Below, piece after piece: positions 24,218 to 37,400 of a stretch of 64,000 nucleotides of DNA. Position 1 is the first letter of the stretch; every line of letters starts with the position of its first letter. Under the pieces are notes generated by a model, which ran no database searches, was not told the DNA's origin, and saw only the letters and a list, made by a program, of their open reading frames with translations. The position numbers and the translations under genes were made by a program. Source of the DNA: Brachypodius melanocephalos. Its lineage: Eukaryota > Chordata > Aves > Passeriformes > Pycnonotidae. Where the stretch lies: positions 48,297,585 to 48,361,584 of the forward strand of contig VZSR01001685.1 in the NCBI GenBank assembly GCA_013398615.1, written 5' to 3'.

Positions 24218-27200
24218 TGCAAGTGGGATGGCACCAACAATTTGGTACAATTTTTTCTTCCCAGGGATGAACATTTACTTCTGATAGCCACAAGTCTGTC
24301 CTTCCTTTGTTTCAGAGAGTGTTCTCTCCCTTCTTTCAGGCAGCCAGTATTTGCCTGGCTCAGCAGATAACACACCATATTAAAACAAACAAACAAACAA
24401 ACAAACAAAACCCAACAACAACAACAACAAAACCCCATAAAAACAAAAACAAAACAAAAACCCAAACCTCACTTTATAAATCCAATCCCTTGTGCAATTT
24501 TTAAAAGTGATTTCTAGAGTGTCATGGGGCATGAGGTCATGGCAGTACTTAAGTTTTCTTTTGTTTAATTGCCTATGAAGGTCCTGCCCCTTCACACTGT
24601 GGTAAATGGTTAAAACTGTTTTGTACTGAATTATAATTTATTGTGGTCAACAGAAATAAGGCTGATTGTACTTGTCAATAAGAACCTTGTCTCCTCTCTC
24701 AATATTCTTTACATAGATCAAATTCCAACATTTTTCATTCAATACAAATACACACAAAACAGTTGATTTCTCCTTCTTTCTGGATCCTGGAAAGTTTTGG
24801 TGATTTAGGAAATAACCTAAAAGCTCCTACAGTGAAGAACCAGTACCATGTCAAGGAAATAAAGAGATTTACAAATCATACCTCTATGCCCAACTTGTGG
24901 AATGATGTAGGAGGCATCACAAAAAAGAGAAAACAGGTTTTAAAATTAGTAACTTACAGAAACAGTATAGGGATATTTGAAATAGTTTAGAGTCCAGAGA
25001 GAAAATTAGTTGCTAGGCAAGATTATTGAAATATCCTCCACTGTTTTTTATGAGAAGGCAAAAGATGTCTACTAGCCAGACCTACAGTTTGCTCTCTTTT
25101 GGAAATCCACCCTTTTTTCTGCTGTGAATCTGTATAGATTTTAACATGGGTTCCATTTTGCCCTTTTCTAGTAGGGCAGTGGGGGAAAGTTGGTGGTTGG
25201 GTTTTTGGGTTGAGATTTTTTGTTTATTTCTGCATTTTGCATACGCCATTTCCTACTTGAGGCTGTCTGTTGGAACAGTGCCATGAAATACTGGCACGCT
25301 CTGGAGGCACCAGCTCTGATGAGACAGATTTGGGGCCACTCTGTTGCCCACTGGTGGGTGTTCCCTGGTGCCAAGCTCAGAACAGAGTCATCCTTGAAGA
25401 TATTTTTTCCCTGAATAAAAGCTGCCAAATTTCTAGCCATGGAAAACCTCGACATATCAGCATCACACAGTCTGTATCATCACTGCTGGAAAAGACAGCT
25501 CTTCTCACAGTGTGAAGGAAATTTCTTTCTTCTTCCTACTCTGTTCCATCCTTCAATAATGTGCCAAATGCACAATTTCTCCTGTTTCATAGAACAAATC
25601 ACTGCCCCAACAGGAAGCAAATTGCAAACCCCAACTCACTTAAGATAGTTTCCCAGTATTGATTGATAGATGATCACAGAGCTAAAGATATAAAGTTGAG
25701 AGCTTTTTATGCCATTCCAAAGACCTTCCTTTTCTCCTTTTACCATTGCAAACATCTGTAGAATGATTGAAATATTTTGTTATGTATAATTTACTCATTA
25801 TTTAGCTTTGCTTTTGTTCTCCAAATATACTAAACTTGTCTTACTTCTTCCATTCATATCTTTTTTTGCAGCCTTGAAAGCTGCTTTACACAGAAGAAAT
25901 AACCATAAAGCAATGATATTCGGGGGTTTACCAGCAACACATAAATATTTATATGTACTCCATACTGAAGACTTTCCATTGAATCAAAATACATGTATAA
26001 TGGAGACACTTATATATAATTTTCATATGAAAGGCACAAAACAGATGAGACAGTTTCATGCTTGCTTTCATTTAATACACTGAGGTTGAATTCAATGCTC
26101 TTTTAATTTTCCTTTGAAGATTTGCAGTTGTGTTGGCTTTTTGTCTTTGCTTACAGAGCTCAGTCATGAAGATGCTTCAGAGCACCAGCTCTCCACCTCA
26201 GGAGACCTGGTTCCAGCCCTGATCTGGAGCACACCCAGGGAGGTTATTTGGTCTCATCATGCTCTCTAGTGGCTGCTTCTCTGCTGAGCAGCTGCCATGC
26301 TCCAGGGAGGTCCAGCTCTGGAGCAGCAGTGATGCTGCAAGACTTCGCAGCCTGAGCACAAAAGGGAAAACTGGAGGGTCATTTTGGCTTCATTCTAGTC
26401 AGCCCTAAACCATGTCTTAATCTCTCACCTCAAAGAACCAGAGAATAAATGTCTTGACGATAGTCATACAAATTTTTAAAATAATTTCGGCTCTCCTCTT
26501 CCTGACTATAACCCCTCCATTTGAAATCTGGAGTCAATAATGATGAAACTGACCAAAAACATGGCTAAAAAATCAAATTTTTTTTTGCCTCAACCTTATA
26601 TAAAAACTACAACAAAAAGAGCGGTTGAGGTTAGTGGGAAAGGCCACACTGAATTCAACAGGCTTTGAACCATGGGGATAAATATTTCTGGTTTTCTCTG
26701 TCACTAAATTTCAGGAGTTTGCAAATTTTTATGGGGTCTTCCCAGGAACAGTTTTTCATGTATTTTAGGATTGTAGATTTGCTGCTGTGTGTCCTTGAAA
26801 TACAAAAATAATCCATGGAAATTTATAATGAAATTGGATTTTCAACCTTTAAAAATCCCCGAGATTTGGTTCAAATTCTGAGCGACAATGCAGATCAGAA
26901 TTATTTTCTGAATAAAAAAAGAAACTGCAGTAGAATAAAACTGAGATTCAGCAAAAACAAATGAATCACTCTTGCTCATATCTCGAGCAGAGAGAAAGTA
27001 AACTACCATATGAAGGAGATGGTAGGTTTACTTTTCAATTATAACTTTTACTTTTTGAAGGATTACTTCAGTTTAAAGCTAAAATACAACAAGAGCAACA
27101 TGGAATAGCATTGTGAGGGATTTGTACCTGGCTCTGGTCCTGGGCAGTGGCATGAGCTCTTCTCCTGCCTGCTGCAGCAGCCTGTTCATGCACTTCTAAT

Positions 27201-30200
27201 GCAAGTCCACTGATGCCTTTGGGCTGCACACCCTGCCCCTGCTGGGGGGGCACCCCTGCTCTGCAGGCTGAGACCAAATTGGCTTGTTGACTTTCTTCCC
27301 ACACACTGGGGGTGATGTTGTAGGGATTTAAGGGAGAAAAATAAAACTGATGCTTTCCATTTGTGGGATGTAGGTGGTCAAGAGAAACAAAAGCCCTTGC
27401 AGAAGTTTTTACATGAGATACACAGATGGCTTTGGGGGTGTGGCAGACTCTGTTGATGCTAAAAAGATGAAGGAAGCCAAAAAAGACTTGTGACAGATGC
27501 TTTCAAGCTATGGAGTATTTAAAGAAGATTGCATTAACTTTATAAATGTTAGAAATGTTTCCTAACGAAACTCAAGCTTTTACCAGTAGCTGTGTTCCCA
27601 GATAAATAAGACATGAGGTGTTTCCTTCAAGATGAAAAGGATGTAGGAAGGTAATTAATACTGTTTTCATCTTTGCAACAGCTTCAAGTGGAAAATATTT
27701 GAAACTCATTCTCCAAGGGAGGGGCTACCACACAAATTGCCAAGGCCCAAAGGCAAACCAAAAGAAGTTTCAACCATTTATAAAAATAACAACACTGACA
27801 GGGGACAGAGCTGTCTCCTAATAACTCACTGTGACCAACAAGGATAAATGCTTCAGAGCCCTAAAAGTGTTGGAAGACAGGTGCCCACCAAGTAGGTGCA
27901 TTGGGTGGCTGTTTTGAGGCACATTTCCTGATCAATTATTTTGCTCTTGGTAAATAGTTCATAACCTTGGGAGAGCTGAAGAGGCTGGAGAAAAGTGTTA
28001 GAGCAGCTACTCAGAGTGAGACTCACAAAGGGTTGGAGGGGGTTTAGTTAAGGGCCAATTAAGAGAGGCAGCACTATGGGATCCTGCCTCAAGAGAGCTG
28101 ACAAGCTGGGATATCATAAGGGAAATGGAAGTGCAGTTACCTTAGAAACTGGAATGAGAACCCTACTAAATTATTAACATATCTGGAAATTAGGAAAAAA
28201 CCCCCGTATTTCCAGTTATTAGAAAACTAGGATCAAGGATCTCCTTTTGGAAACAAAGACAGTTTAATAGTGAGCTGAGATTTATTCCTTTTTCTTTGCC
28301 ACAGAAAGGAAAGGTCTCCAAGAAAGACTCAAACAGCAATTAAAATATATTTTTTCTTTAAATCCACACAAACTTAATGTGTTTCCTTCCTACACATATC
28401 TGCTCTTTTATTGACCTCCTGGATTTTGTCTCCCGATTCTTCTTGCCTCAGATCAGTTTATTTGGGATGGGCTCTAACAATTTTGGCTATACGGAGAATT
28501 TCCCCTTAGAAGAGGTGAAATGTTACATCAGACCTTCAGGTATCCCCCCAAACAGGAGAGTATTCTTCTTAGAGGTAGTTTGATAGTAGAAAAGTTGATT
28601 TCTCATCGCTTACCATGTCTAAAATACTTCTAGAAATTTTGTGTTGTGGAAATGAGTTTGTGAGCTAATAAATGAGGATGCACCTGCAGTTTTTCCACCC
28701 AAGAACTCAAAAACTTGGGAAAGAGAATTGCCCCTACTTATAGCCTCAGTTTGATGCCCAGCTGTCTCACCGGGAAAGCTAAAGCTAAGAGGATTGCTAT
28801 AAAAGCAGTTTTGGGCCAGTCGTGTAGGACTGAAATTCCTAAGGGGAAAAATGGACAGAGGAAGCATGTTTCTGCCTGAGAAACACTGGGCTGATCATCA
28901 ACCAATGAATCCAAATATTTGCTTGGAAATATTTTCACAGCTTGATATGTCATGCTGGAAAGTCCACACTTCGAGTGTCTCTATCCAAAAGCAGACTTGG
29001 TGCATGAGTGTGCATCCTGCTGCCAGTGAGTCACCTGCAGGATTTGTCACTCAGTTACAGTACTGGGGAAAGGGGAAAATTCAGTTTATCCTGGGCAGGA
29101 TTATTGTAATGACATCATTTGGGCAAATAATCCCAAATGTTGTGCCTGAAGCAGTGGATAGCTACATTGCTCACTGGTTATTTCTCTTCCTTCCTTGCCT
29201 GCTGGATGCATTTTTACAAAAGCTAATTAGAGTGGACTGTGTTATTTACAGTGTTGGACTTTAGAGGGAAAAAGCTTACTGTATAATCTCTGCCTCAAGT
29301 GTGTTTGAGCAGAGATTACTGCAGGGAAACTGAAAGGAGCCAGCAGGAACAAATTTAGCAATTATTTTAACACAGTCAAGAATTTCTATCCTTTAAGTGG
29401 CAGTATGAAATATTCCCATACTGATTACCTGATACTGGATTATATAGGGTAGATATTTCTTTCTGTATGAACTGCATCACTTTGGGCCACAGTTTGTTTC
29501 AGACCCCTGGGCTTCACATTAAATTTTCAATACATTTAACATATGTAACAGAAATCAGAACTAGGAAAGGTCATAGTTTTTCCTTCTGGTCCTTCCTATC
29601 CCCTTCTTTTTAAAGTTTAGGAATGACTTCCTCTCCCACAGCAACTTTTTAAATTGTTTGGTGGGGGGGTTGCAGTTTCCTATGATTTCTACTAAGGTTA
29701 GGAGGAGGTAGATGAAACCTGGGAAAGCTAAAACCTTTACCTTTTATTAAGCTACAAAGGCAAAAATGTGAAATCCAAATATTTTCTTTGATGGAAAAGA
29801 ATCCCTGGAAAACATAAAGATTTCTATCATCTTCACGAGGAGGAGGTTATGTTTAGCAAACCTCGGGTTTCCCTCAAGGAACACTTGGCAGAGAAGGTTA
29901 AAAAAGCATTAGAAGCCCATTTGGTCCTGCTTTGCAGGCAAATCAATTAGAGCTTCTTGTTATCAAGTTTCAAAGGCTTCAGCTGAGTCTCTTCAATATG
30001 TGCCAGCTATGGTGATCCCATTGATACCCAAACCCTAGCAAACATGCTGGAGAGCATTGTGTTTTTGAGAAAGTTGCTTTATCAAATGATTGCGCACTTT
30101 TGTCAATAGAGGCTTCACAGAGGGGCACAGAAACAGAAAAGAAGAGATTGGGAGCATTAAACAACTCTGCTGGAACTAGTGCTACTGCATCAGTGGAAAA

Positions 30201-31018
30201 CCAGTTTGATCTAAGCAATAATAAAGAACTGGAAACACATAAAACAGTTCAGCATATTCCCATTCCCAGCCCACATGTTCACTCCCAGTTTCAAATTCCA
30301 CAGACTGTACTCAGCACAGGGAGAGAAGTCTGAGCAGAGAGGCGAGGATAAAACAGCTTCCCTTCTTATGCCTTCATTTAGACAATCCAGATTTGTGTTC
30401 CAAATGTACTCTTTGCTGTGGAGGTTGTAGGATGAAATGACATGTCTAAGAGAGAGAAAAAATCTGCCAAGACTATGCAAGAGAGGAAATATTGACTTTG
30501 ATAAATGGAAATTTTCTCATGTTTGTGCTTTCAGCACTTTACTATGGTGAGGTCAGCATCACGGGAACCTGTTTCAGCAAGTTCTCACATTCTGCTTGGT
30601 GATGTGTGTATAGGCGAAAGATAAGAAAATTATGGAAGATTTAAATTTTCTCCTGTTGTGGAAGCCAGTTAAGCACTTCTGTACATTAAGTTTCAGATTA
30701 TTTTATTTTTAATAAGGATTTGTTTGTTTTACTTGGACTATTTATATATTAACATATTTGTTAGACTGTGCAACTGGTTCTGGAGCAGCTTTTAATGTAT
30801 GAACTGTTTTGTAACAGCAAGGTTAATAATTTATATAGTTGTCCCAGAACATTCTGTGAGCTTGATTAAGGTAATATTCTGGAAATATCTTGCTTCTCTT
30901 CCTAAGTCTTGGAGAGCTTCCTTTTAAAAATTAAATGTGTCAGCTGAGTGTGCAGACAAATAAAGAATAAAGCAAGAATCACATATCAGGCTGTAGAAAA
31001 ACATTCCTTAACAACTAC
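24218..31018. other. Long intergenic stretch, nothing recognised
   Basis: About 6.8 kb. Apart from the AAAC/AAC tract at 24383-24470 I recognise no repeat family, and no open frame resembles a known protein. Moderately GC-rich patches (about 26155-26345 and 27115-27310) have no readable coding frame that I can identify. Confidence 0.45.
24383..24470. repeat. (AAAC)n and (AAC)n simple repeat
   Basis: Five or so AAAC units are followed by AACAACAACAACAAC and then AAAAACAAAAAC-type sequence. It begins about 165 bp after the end of the CR1 copy that ends at 24217. It is low complexity, and the Phe/Cys/Leu-rich minus-strand frames across it are artefacts. Confidence 0.9.
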
Positions 31019-31085
31019 ATAATATAAATATAAAATACAAATATATATAAATATATACAAACACGTGTGTGTGTGTGTATGTATG

Positions 31086-31144
<59 letters not shown>
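31019..31144. repeat. (TA)n / (GT)n microsatellite
   Basis: An AT-rich lead-in (AATATAAATATAAAATAC) is followed by ACACGTGTGTGTGTGTGT, ATGTATGT, and then more than 25 TA units to 31144. It is the second long TA array in the window. Confidence 0.95.
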
Positions 31145-31146
<2 letters not shown>

Positions 31147-34100
31147 GAAACAATCTTACATATACTTTATGTAACACTTTAGTCAGCAACTGTGAAGAAG
31201 AGAGAGGTTATCAGAGCCCCTGCTCATAAACAGGTTGAATAACCATCCAATTTCTTCTTGAACTGATGAGCTACAAACACTGCAGTAATGATTTCCTTCA
31301 AGTGCCTGTGTGGAATCCTCTGAGTGTGAATCCAATTAAGCAAAGAAGTGAGAAAAAGAGGTGCTCCTTTGAGGACCATTCCTCTAACCAGTGCATTCCA
31401 AAGACAGTCATAAAGCAAAGAGCCTGAACCACAATCTGTTGCCAAATGTGGCCACACCTGGAGGCCCAATGAGACAGATCTACCTGAACATTGCAGTAGT
31501 CTGTAGATCTAAAGTGCAAGTTGTCCCAACTATTTCTCTGTGGACACTTTTCATTTCAAATTCCTAAGCCTTGCTTGAGTATTGAAGTAACTATAACTTC
31601 CTACAACCTCCAAAGTTTCTCTGACAGAACATTTCTGTGGTTTTTTTCCCAGTGGTTGTCCAATTCTGACACAGCCACTGAGGATGACACACACTGTTGC
31701 TGGCAGCAGAGTGAATCGGAGCTCCAGTGACAGCCACCCTGGGACTGAAATGCCTTTGCAATGCTGAGGGAGTCATAAGCCTGGGGAAAGCACAGCCTGC
31801 AGAGAGGAAACTGTGGTGAGGCAAGAGAGGCAAGGACAACTGGAAAACCTGACAAGAAACATCAAAGGAGAAATACGAAGCTGAGATTTGAAAAGGTAAA
31901 TTTCAAAGCCATTTCCATCTGGCTGCACTGATTGCACTGATGGAGAGCAAATTGAGACTAAACTCTCTCCAAAGGATAATGAGACCTGCAAAGGCACCAA
32001 GCATACCAAGGGGCATGCTGTCAATTTGCTGGGAATGCAGAAACCTTCCAAAGGTCCCTGTCTGAGGGAGAGAGATAAGGAGACTGGGGTTATGAGAGGG
32101 TTAAACACACAGATGCAGAAATCCACTGTGAACTAATTGTCATACTCCAACCAGAATTTCATTGCCAGATTTACACAGATGTAGAGTCCCCGTTCACCAG
32201 AAGAGAAGGTAAATGTGAATGTGGATTGTGCCTTGGTGCTAGAGAGGATTAGATCCTCTCCTTCTCCGTATGAAAACTCTGAACCTAACTTTTCCTAATA
32301 TGTGAGCTCAAACCTTATTATCCTGACTCAGAGCAACTTGGAAAATACAATCTGTCTCTAAACTCTGGCTGAGCTTTGCATTTGAACAGAGGGTTTTCCT
32401 TCATATCCACATGTGGCTGCTGATTTGACTTCAGAGGTGGCAACACTGCAGCATTAGCAGAACTCTGCCTTTGGCATTGCTTTGGAATTTTGGGGTCCTT
32501 CAAGGAAGAAACCTTCATACCGAAGATGTTTCCATACAAAGGAATATGTTTGTCAGGCTATTCATCTCTGCCCACTGCTGAAGTGCTTTGTATCAAACCT
32601 CTAAGTGTGGGAGGCAACAACTTTAAAATGGGTGAAAAGACTGCTCATCCTCCAAAATCTGACTATATTGCTGTTTGGCATTTTGTTTTCTGAAGCTCTA
32701 AAGGACAGAATTGAGGTATTCATACATGTTTGGACAATGTCTATCATATTAAGCGTACTGTAAAGAGAGGGGAGGTAGGTAACAGATGGGGATAAATGAT
32801 GCTTACACAAAAAAGAAATTGAGTGCAGCAGTATTGAAAGCCAAGAGCTAACAAAGAAAAGACATCTTCAAGAGCTGCAGTGAAAGCTGAGCTGTCAGTG
32901 ACTCAGCACCTGAGTAGCTGGCTTGGATAGCATGGGCACGTGTCCAGTGGAAATAAACTGTGGAAGTTCTTCTGGGCAAGCTGCAATTTAAGTTCAGTTT
33001 CTAGGCTCAGGACTACATCTTAGAAATGTTTCTCTTGAGTGTACAGACAAAACCAGGAGTGATGCAAAGGGACTATAACCTTTTTATCATTTTCTTTTTA
33101 TGGTGGACAATTTTAACTGAATATCAGGAACTCCATGGAAGCTGACCAGGATAACCAACAGGCTGAAACCAGCCCAGTTCACCACTCTCTGCTGTTGAGC
33201 TGAACACCTGTACCAAGCTGGTAGTTTTTTCCAGTAGATTTGGAATCTCCTATTTTTTACAGTAGGTTAAAAAGACTGCTCCATCTTAGGATCTCAACAA
33301 AACAGGTTTGTGCTGGCCCTATACTATGAGCTTCTTGATGAAGGGATTTGTTTTCTATATGTCAAAATCACCCCAAATCCTCAAATTAACTTTTTAATAG
33401 CCAAACCCCAAACTCATAGCAAAGTCTAGTACTCATCTCTTTCTGCACAGACTACATGAAAAGCTTGTGTGAAAGGGGATAGGGGTGCCTTTAAGTGCCT
33501 CTAAAAGCACAGATGATAACTAAAACCTGAAGTATTAGAAGCAAAGGAGCAGAAACAATTAATGGTCCTTACAATATGGGAGAGGCTGTTTTTTATTCAG
33601 CCTTGCTTATCATAATCCATGCTTTAATCAGGGACTTTTTGTACTCCTTTAAAGCACTGAAACTGCAGTCCACATACAAGTGCTTCCCTTTTCAGCAACA
33701 CCACTTTTGTGATGCTTGTCAAATTTTGCTGAACACCAGGAGAAATGACCACTCTGTGTTCAGCTCTTTTCTCATGTAGTGCTCTCCATGTAATTTGGAT
33801 TCCCTTCATTTAGCCCTCATTTCAACTGAAATGAAGGCAGTGATTCAGTCACAACTTCCCAAAAAAGCATCTGTTCACTGAACCTCAAAAGGAGCTGCAA
33901 GCCCATCGACCTTTAGCAGCTACAAGGCAGAGTGACAGCCCCTCTATGAGCCACAGACAGATCTGGTGGAAAAGGGTTTTTCTGTGTAGAAAAGTTCATA
34001 AATGTGAGGAGTCACGTTTGCTAACTGGTGACAATGCAGAGTGCCAGCACAGCAGATAACTGAATTGCCAACGACAAAACATTTATTTTTAAAGATTGCT

Positions 34101-34363
34101 CTTCCTGCTGAGGTTTGATGGTATTTTTTTCCCAAATTTTCACTGCACAAGTTATCAGCCCATTCTGTTGAAACACTGTATCAGTAGACGCAAGACTTTT
34201 ATCTATCCCCCTGGAGGAATTCTGCTGTCTCATTGGGGCAGGGAAGGAGGATGGTGCAAGTCCAGGAGGAAACAATAGAGGCAGCCAACGTCAGGGCAGA
34301 GGTTAATTGCCTGTTTTTATTTTGCTGTCATTTTTTTTTGCCCAGTGTACCATAATTCTGTCC
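31145..34363. other. Intergenic, nothing recognised
   Basis: No gene or repeat family recognised over about 3.2 kb. Open frames reach about 117 codons (31773-32126, minus) but have no recognisable motif. Confidence 0.45.
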
Positions 34364-34425
34364 AAAACATCCCTTTCCCCTGATGACATTTTGCCTGTAA
34401 TATCATCAGGGGAAAGGGATGTTTT
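34364..34425. repeat. Perfect 23-bp inverted repeat (hairpin)
   Basis: The left arm is 34364-34386 (begins AAAACATCCC, ends CCCCTGATGA). The right arm is 34403-34425 (begins TCATCAGGGG, ends GGGATGTTTT). The arms are exact reverse complements over all 23 positions, and the loop is 16 nt (CATTTTGCCTGTAATA). A transcript would fold into a 62-nt stem-loop the size of a short pre-miRNA, though animal pre-miRNAs rarely have a perfect stem. Other explanations are a template-switch mutation that copied one arm in inverted orientation, or a small foldback element. Confidence 0.95.
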
Positions 34426-37400
34426 AAAGACAACATGGAGGTTGTGATAGATATTTAGCATTTTTGCAAAGATGACTTCTATTATAGACCTGTGTTATGT
34501 TGCTAACTGAGCTTCTGCCTTGATATTTGAATCCTAAGCTAAAATTAAATCCTTTGGTTTTGTTGTTTTGGATTCTGAGACTGAGCAAGGCTACCCAAAA
34601 GGAGATACAGCATTTAGGTAGGGTATGGAGCTCTATAATTTACTGTCTTTTGTTCTCTGCAGGCTCCTTAGTTGGCTTTTCCTCTTTAGGATACAATTTT
34701 CTTTGTAAAAATGACATTCTCAGAAATTATAGTGCGTTGTTCAGTGGCTTTTTTGACCTCATACAAAAATGCTCCTGGTTTGTCGTGTTGGCTGTTCTTC
34801 CTCTCAGAGGGACAAGTTCAGCCTTTGTGAATTCAGCACTGTTAAAACAAAAGGGAAGATTACCCAGACCATGAGAAGCAAATGCTCCATATATAAGTAT
34901 ACAGATAGATTTTTGTTTGTATCCATAAATATATACCCACTTATACTTGCTATACAGTTATACAAAATTTATATATAATCTTTATTCATATTTATGTATT
35001 GATATTTACTTATATTTTACTTAAATAAGGCTAAGATTATGTATGACAGATCTGTCAGATGTTAAAGTATCTCTGTATATTTTGAACATAGCAAAAAATA
35101 AGTTCTCATTTGGCAGATATGTGTTTGCCCAATCTCCTTACCAGCATAGCTTGAAATGAACATAACAAGCAGCACACATTAAAAATGTACAAATGCAACA
35201 TTTCTAGAAAGAGGACAGGCTGGAACACTGCGTCAGCAACACGTACAAGGGAGCAAGCCAGCAGCAAGGAGGTGGATATTTTGTGGTGTCTGAGAGGTTT
35301 AGCTCTTGCAGAGTTAGAAATATAAGCAAATCCAACAGATGTTAAAAAAATATATATGTTCATTCATGCAATTTTTTGTGGTTGCAATTTTCAGAGATGA
35401 AGGCACCCAGCCATGGCTGCTCTTACGAGCATTTCACAACCAGTCACAGGAAAGGCAGTAGAAGTTACAAATTAATCACAGGAAAATACAGGTGAATGGT
35501 GGGCAAGCCAAGTAGACAGTAATAGATAGTGACCAGGATACCCACAGCTACCAGAAAGTAATGTGACTTCCCTGAAACTTGCACCATGCTTTTTCTGCTG
35601 ATAATAGCTTTGTTTCATGTCAGAGTGCAGGAAATGGCCTCTGGATCACGGTTCTCGGGTTATAATGAGGAAGTAGATGTGGGAAGTTGTTACTGCCAGG
35701 CTGCAGGTGAGGGAAGAAGTGAGATTTTTCCCTGCTTTTTTATAGCTTAGCAACAAAGTGCAGTGTATATTCCTGTGCTTGCAAACAGGCAGTAATTCCT
35801 CTGCCTCTGAGGCACGGACTGAACTGAGAGAGGTGGGGTGCAGCAGTTTTGGGTAGTTTTTCTTCTGAAGAGAAGGGTTTCTGAGTTATAACCTTTCACA
35901 ACATGGGCTGATCCCCTAACCTTGCTGTACTTCTTTCTCTCCTTCCCTTTCACAGCACTGAGGTTCAAAAATATTAAGGACATTATGTAATTAGCAACTC
36001 AAGACAGTCTTCCTCAAGTGCTCCTCTCATCAAAGTATACATTTTGCTTAGACATCAGTCTTTGGTCTCTTGAATCATTTCATGTTATGCAAAATATCTT
36101 TTGAAGGAAGAGAGCTCATGCAGTGTTGATGTCTGGAGTTGGCCTGACTGCAGTGATTTCAAAGGGATGTTGGAGCATCCATCTGAGGGCAGAAATGAAC
36201 TTCTTCCACTCCTAAAACTTTTTACCACCAAGTCAACCAGAGTTCAGAGCTCTCAGCATCCTGCAGGCTGTGCTTAGCAGTTTGTGGCATTGGATCCCAG
36301 TTCCAGTTTATCTGGGAACAGGATAACAGGGTTAAACAAGGAGTTTTCAGAAATTCCATTTATTAATAAAACATAAGAATTTATTCTTCTGCACTCAGAA
36401 TAAAAGAGCAAATTTTTCTGCCATCCATGTAGACTCTTTCTATTAAGTCTGGCTTTGTAATTTCTGGAGACTATTTCAGTGCATTTATTATAAATATTTA
36501 TATCATAAGAAGAAATGTTGAGACTCCTTCAAGGAAAACAGTTGAGAATGGGTCCACATATTTCAAAAATAAATGCAGAAAGTAAGTGTTCAAACTATGC
36601 TATTATTAAATCACTCCCAGTGAGCCTAGTGGGAGACTGCTGCAGTGAAAATGATTAGTATATTTTTATTGTTACCTGAACGTGAGTCCAAAAATTAGAT
36701 TACAACAACAAATCAGAAGATTTAAGTGAAAAAGCAATACAAAGTAGCCTCTTAGGTGCATTTGTGAATATATCAGTTAGGCACCTTATAAATAACCTTG
36801 TTCATTTAAAAGAGTAGTTTTACACTTGATAAAATATAATCTTCATAAAAGCTATGATAATCTCTCAATTTAAGCTAATACCTTTAAAGAAATTTAGCAT
36901 AACACACTGAACACAAAACTTAATGGAACTGACAGCTGTTTAGAAGAACAAAATTAAGATGGTTTCCAAAACAAAAGAAACAAGCAGAAAGACAAACTAA
37001 AAGCCATCATTCTCATGAAACAGGAATGTGTGCACTATTTTATGGAAGTAAATTTCATTTTATATATGTTTTATCATGTAAAAAAAAAAAAACCAAACTT
37101 GCTTGCTCTGTTAGCAGAAAATAGATTAGAACAGTCCACAAACCATCTCTTTGAATTATTTTATCATCCCTGCACTCTGTTCTCTATAAATAAAATAAAG
37201 AAAAATCTGTATTCAAAGAGCCAAAGCCTCCCTTCAGATGTGGGTGTGCATCTCACTTAAATGTCAGGTAGAGTCAGGTGCACAGATCAGAGGAAAGAAT
37301 TTAACACCATGATGAAACACTGGGGAGAGGAGCCTTGCGGGGAAAAGGTCTAAGGGTATTTTTAAGGCAGTAATTTTTAATGCAGATTTGAAAATGGAAA

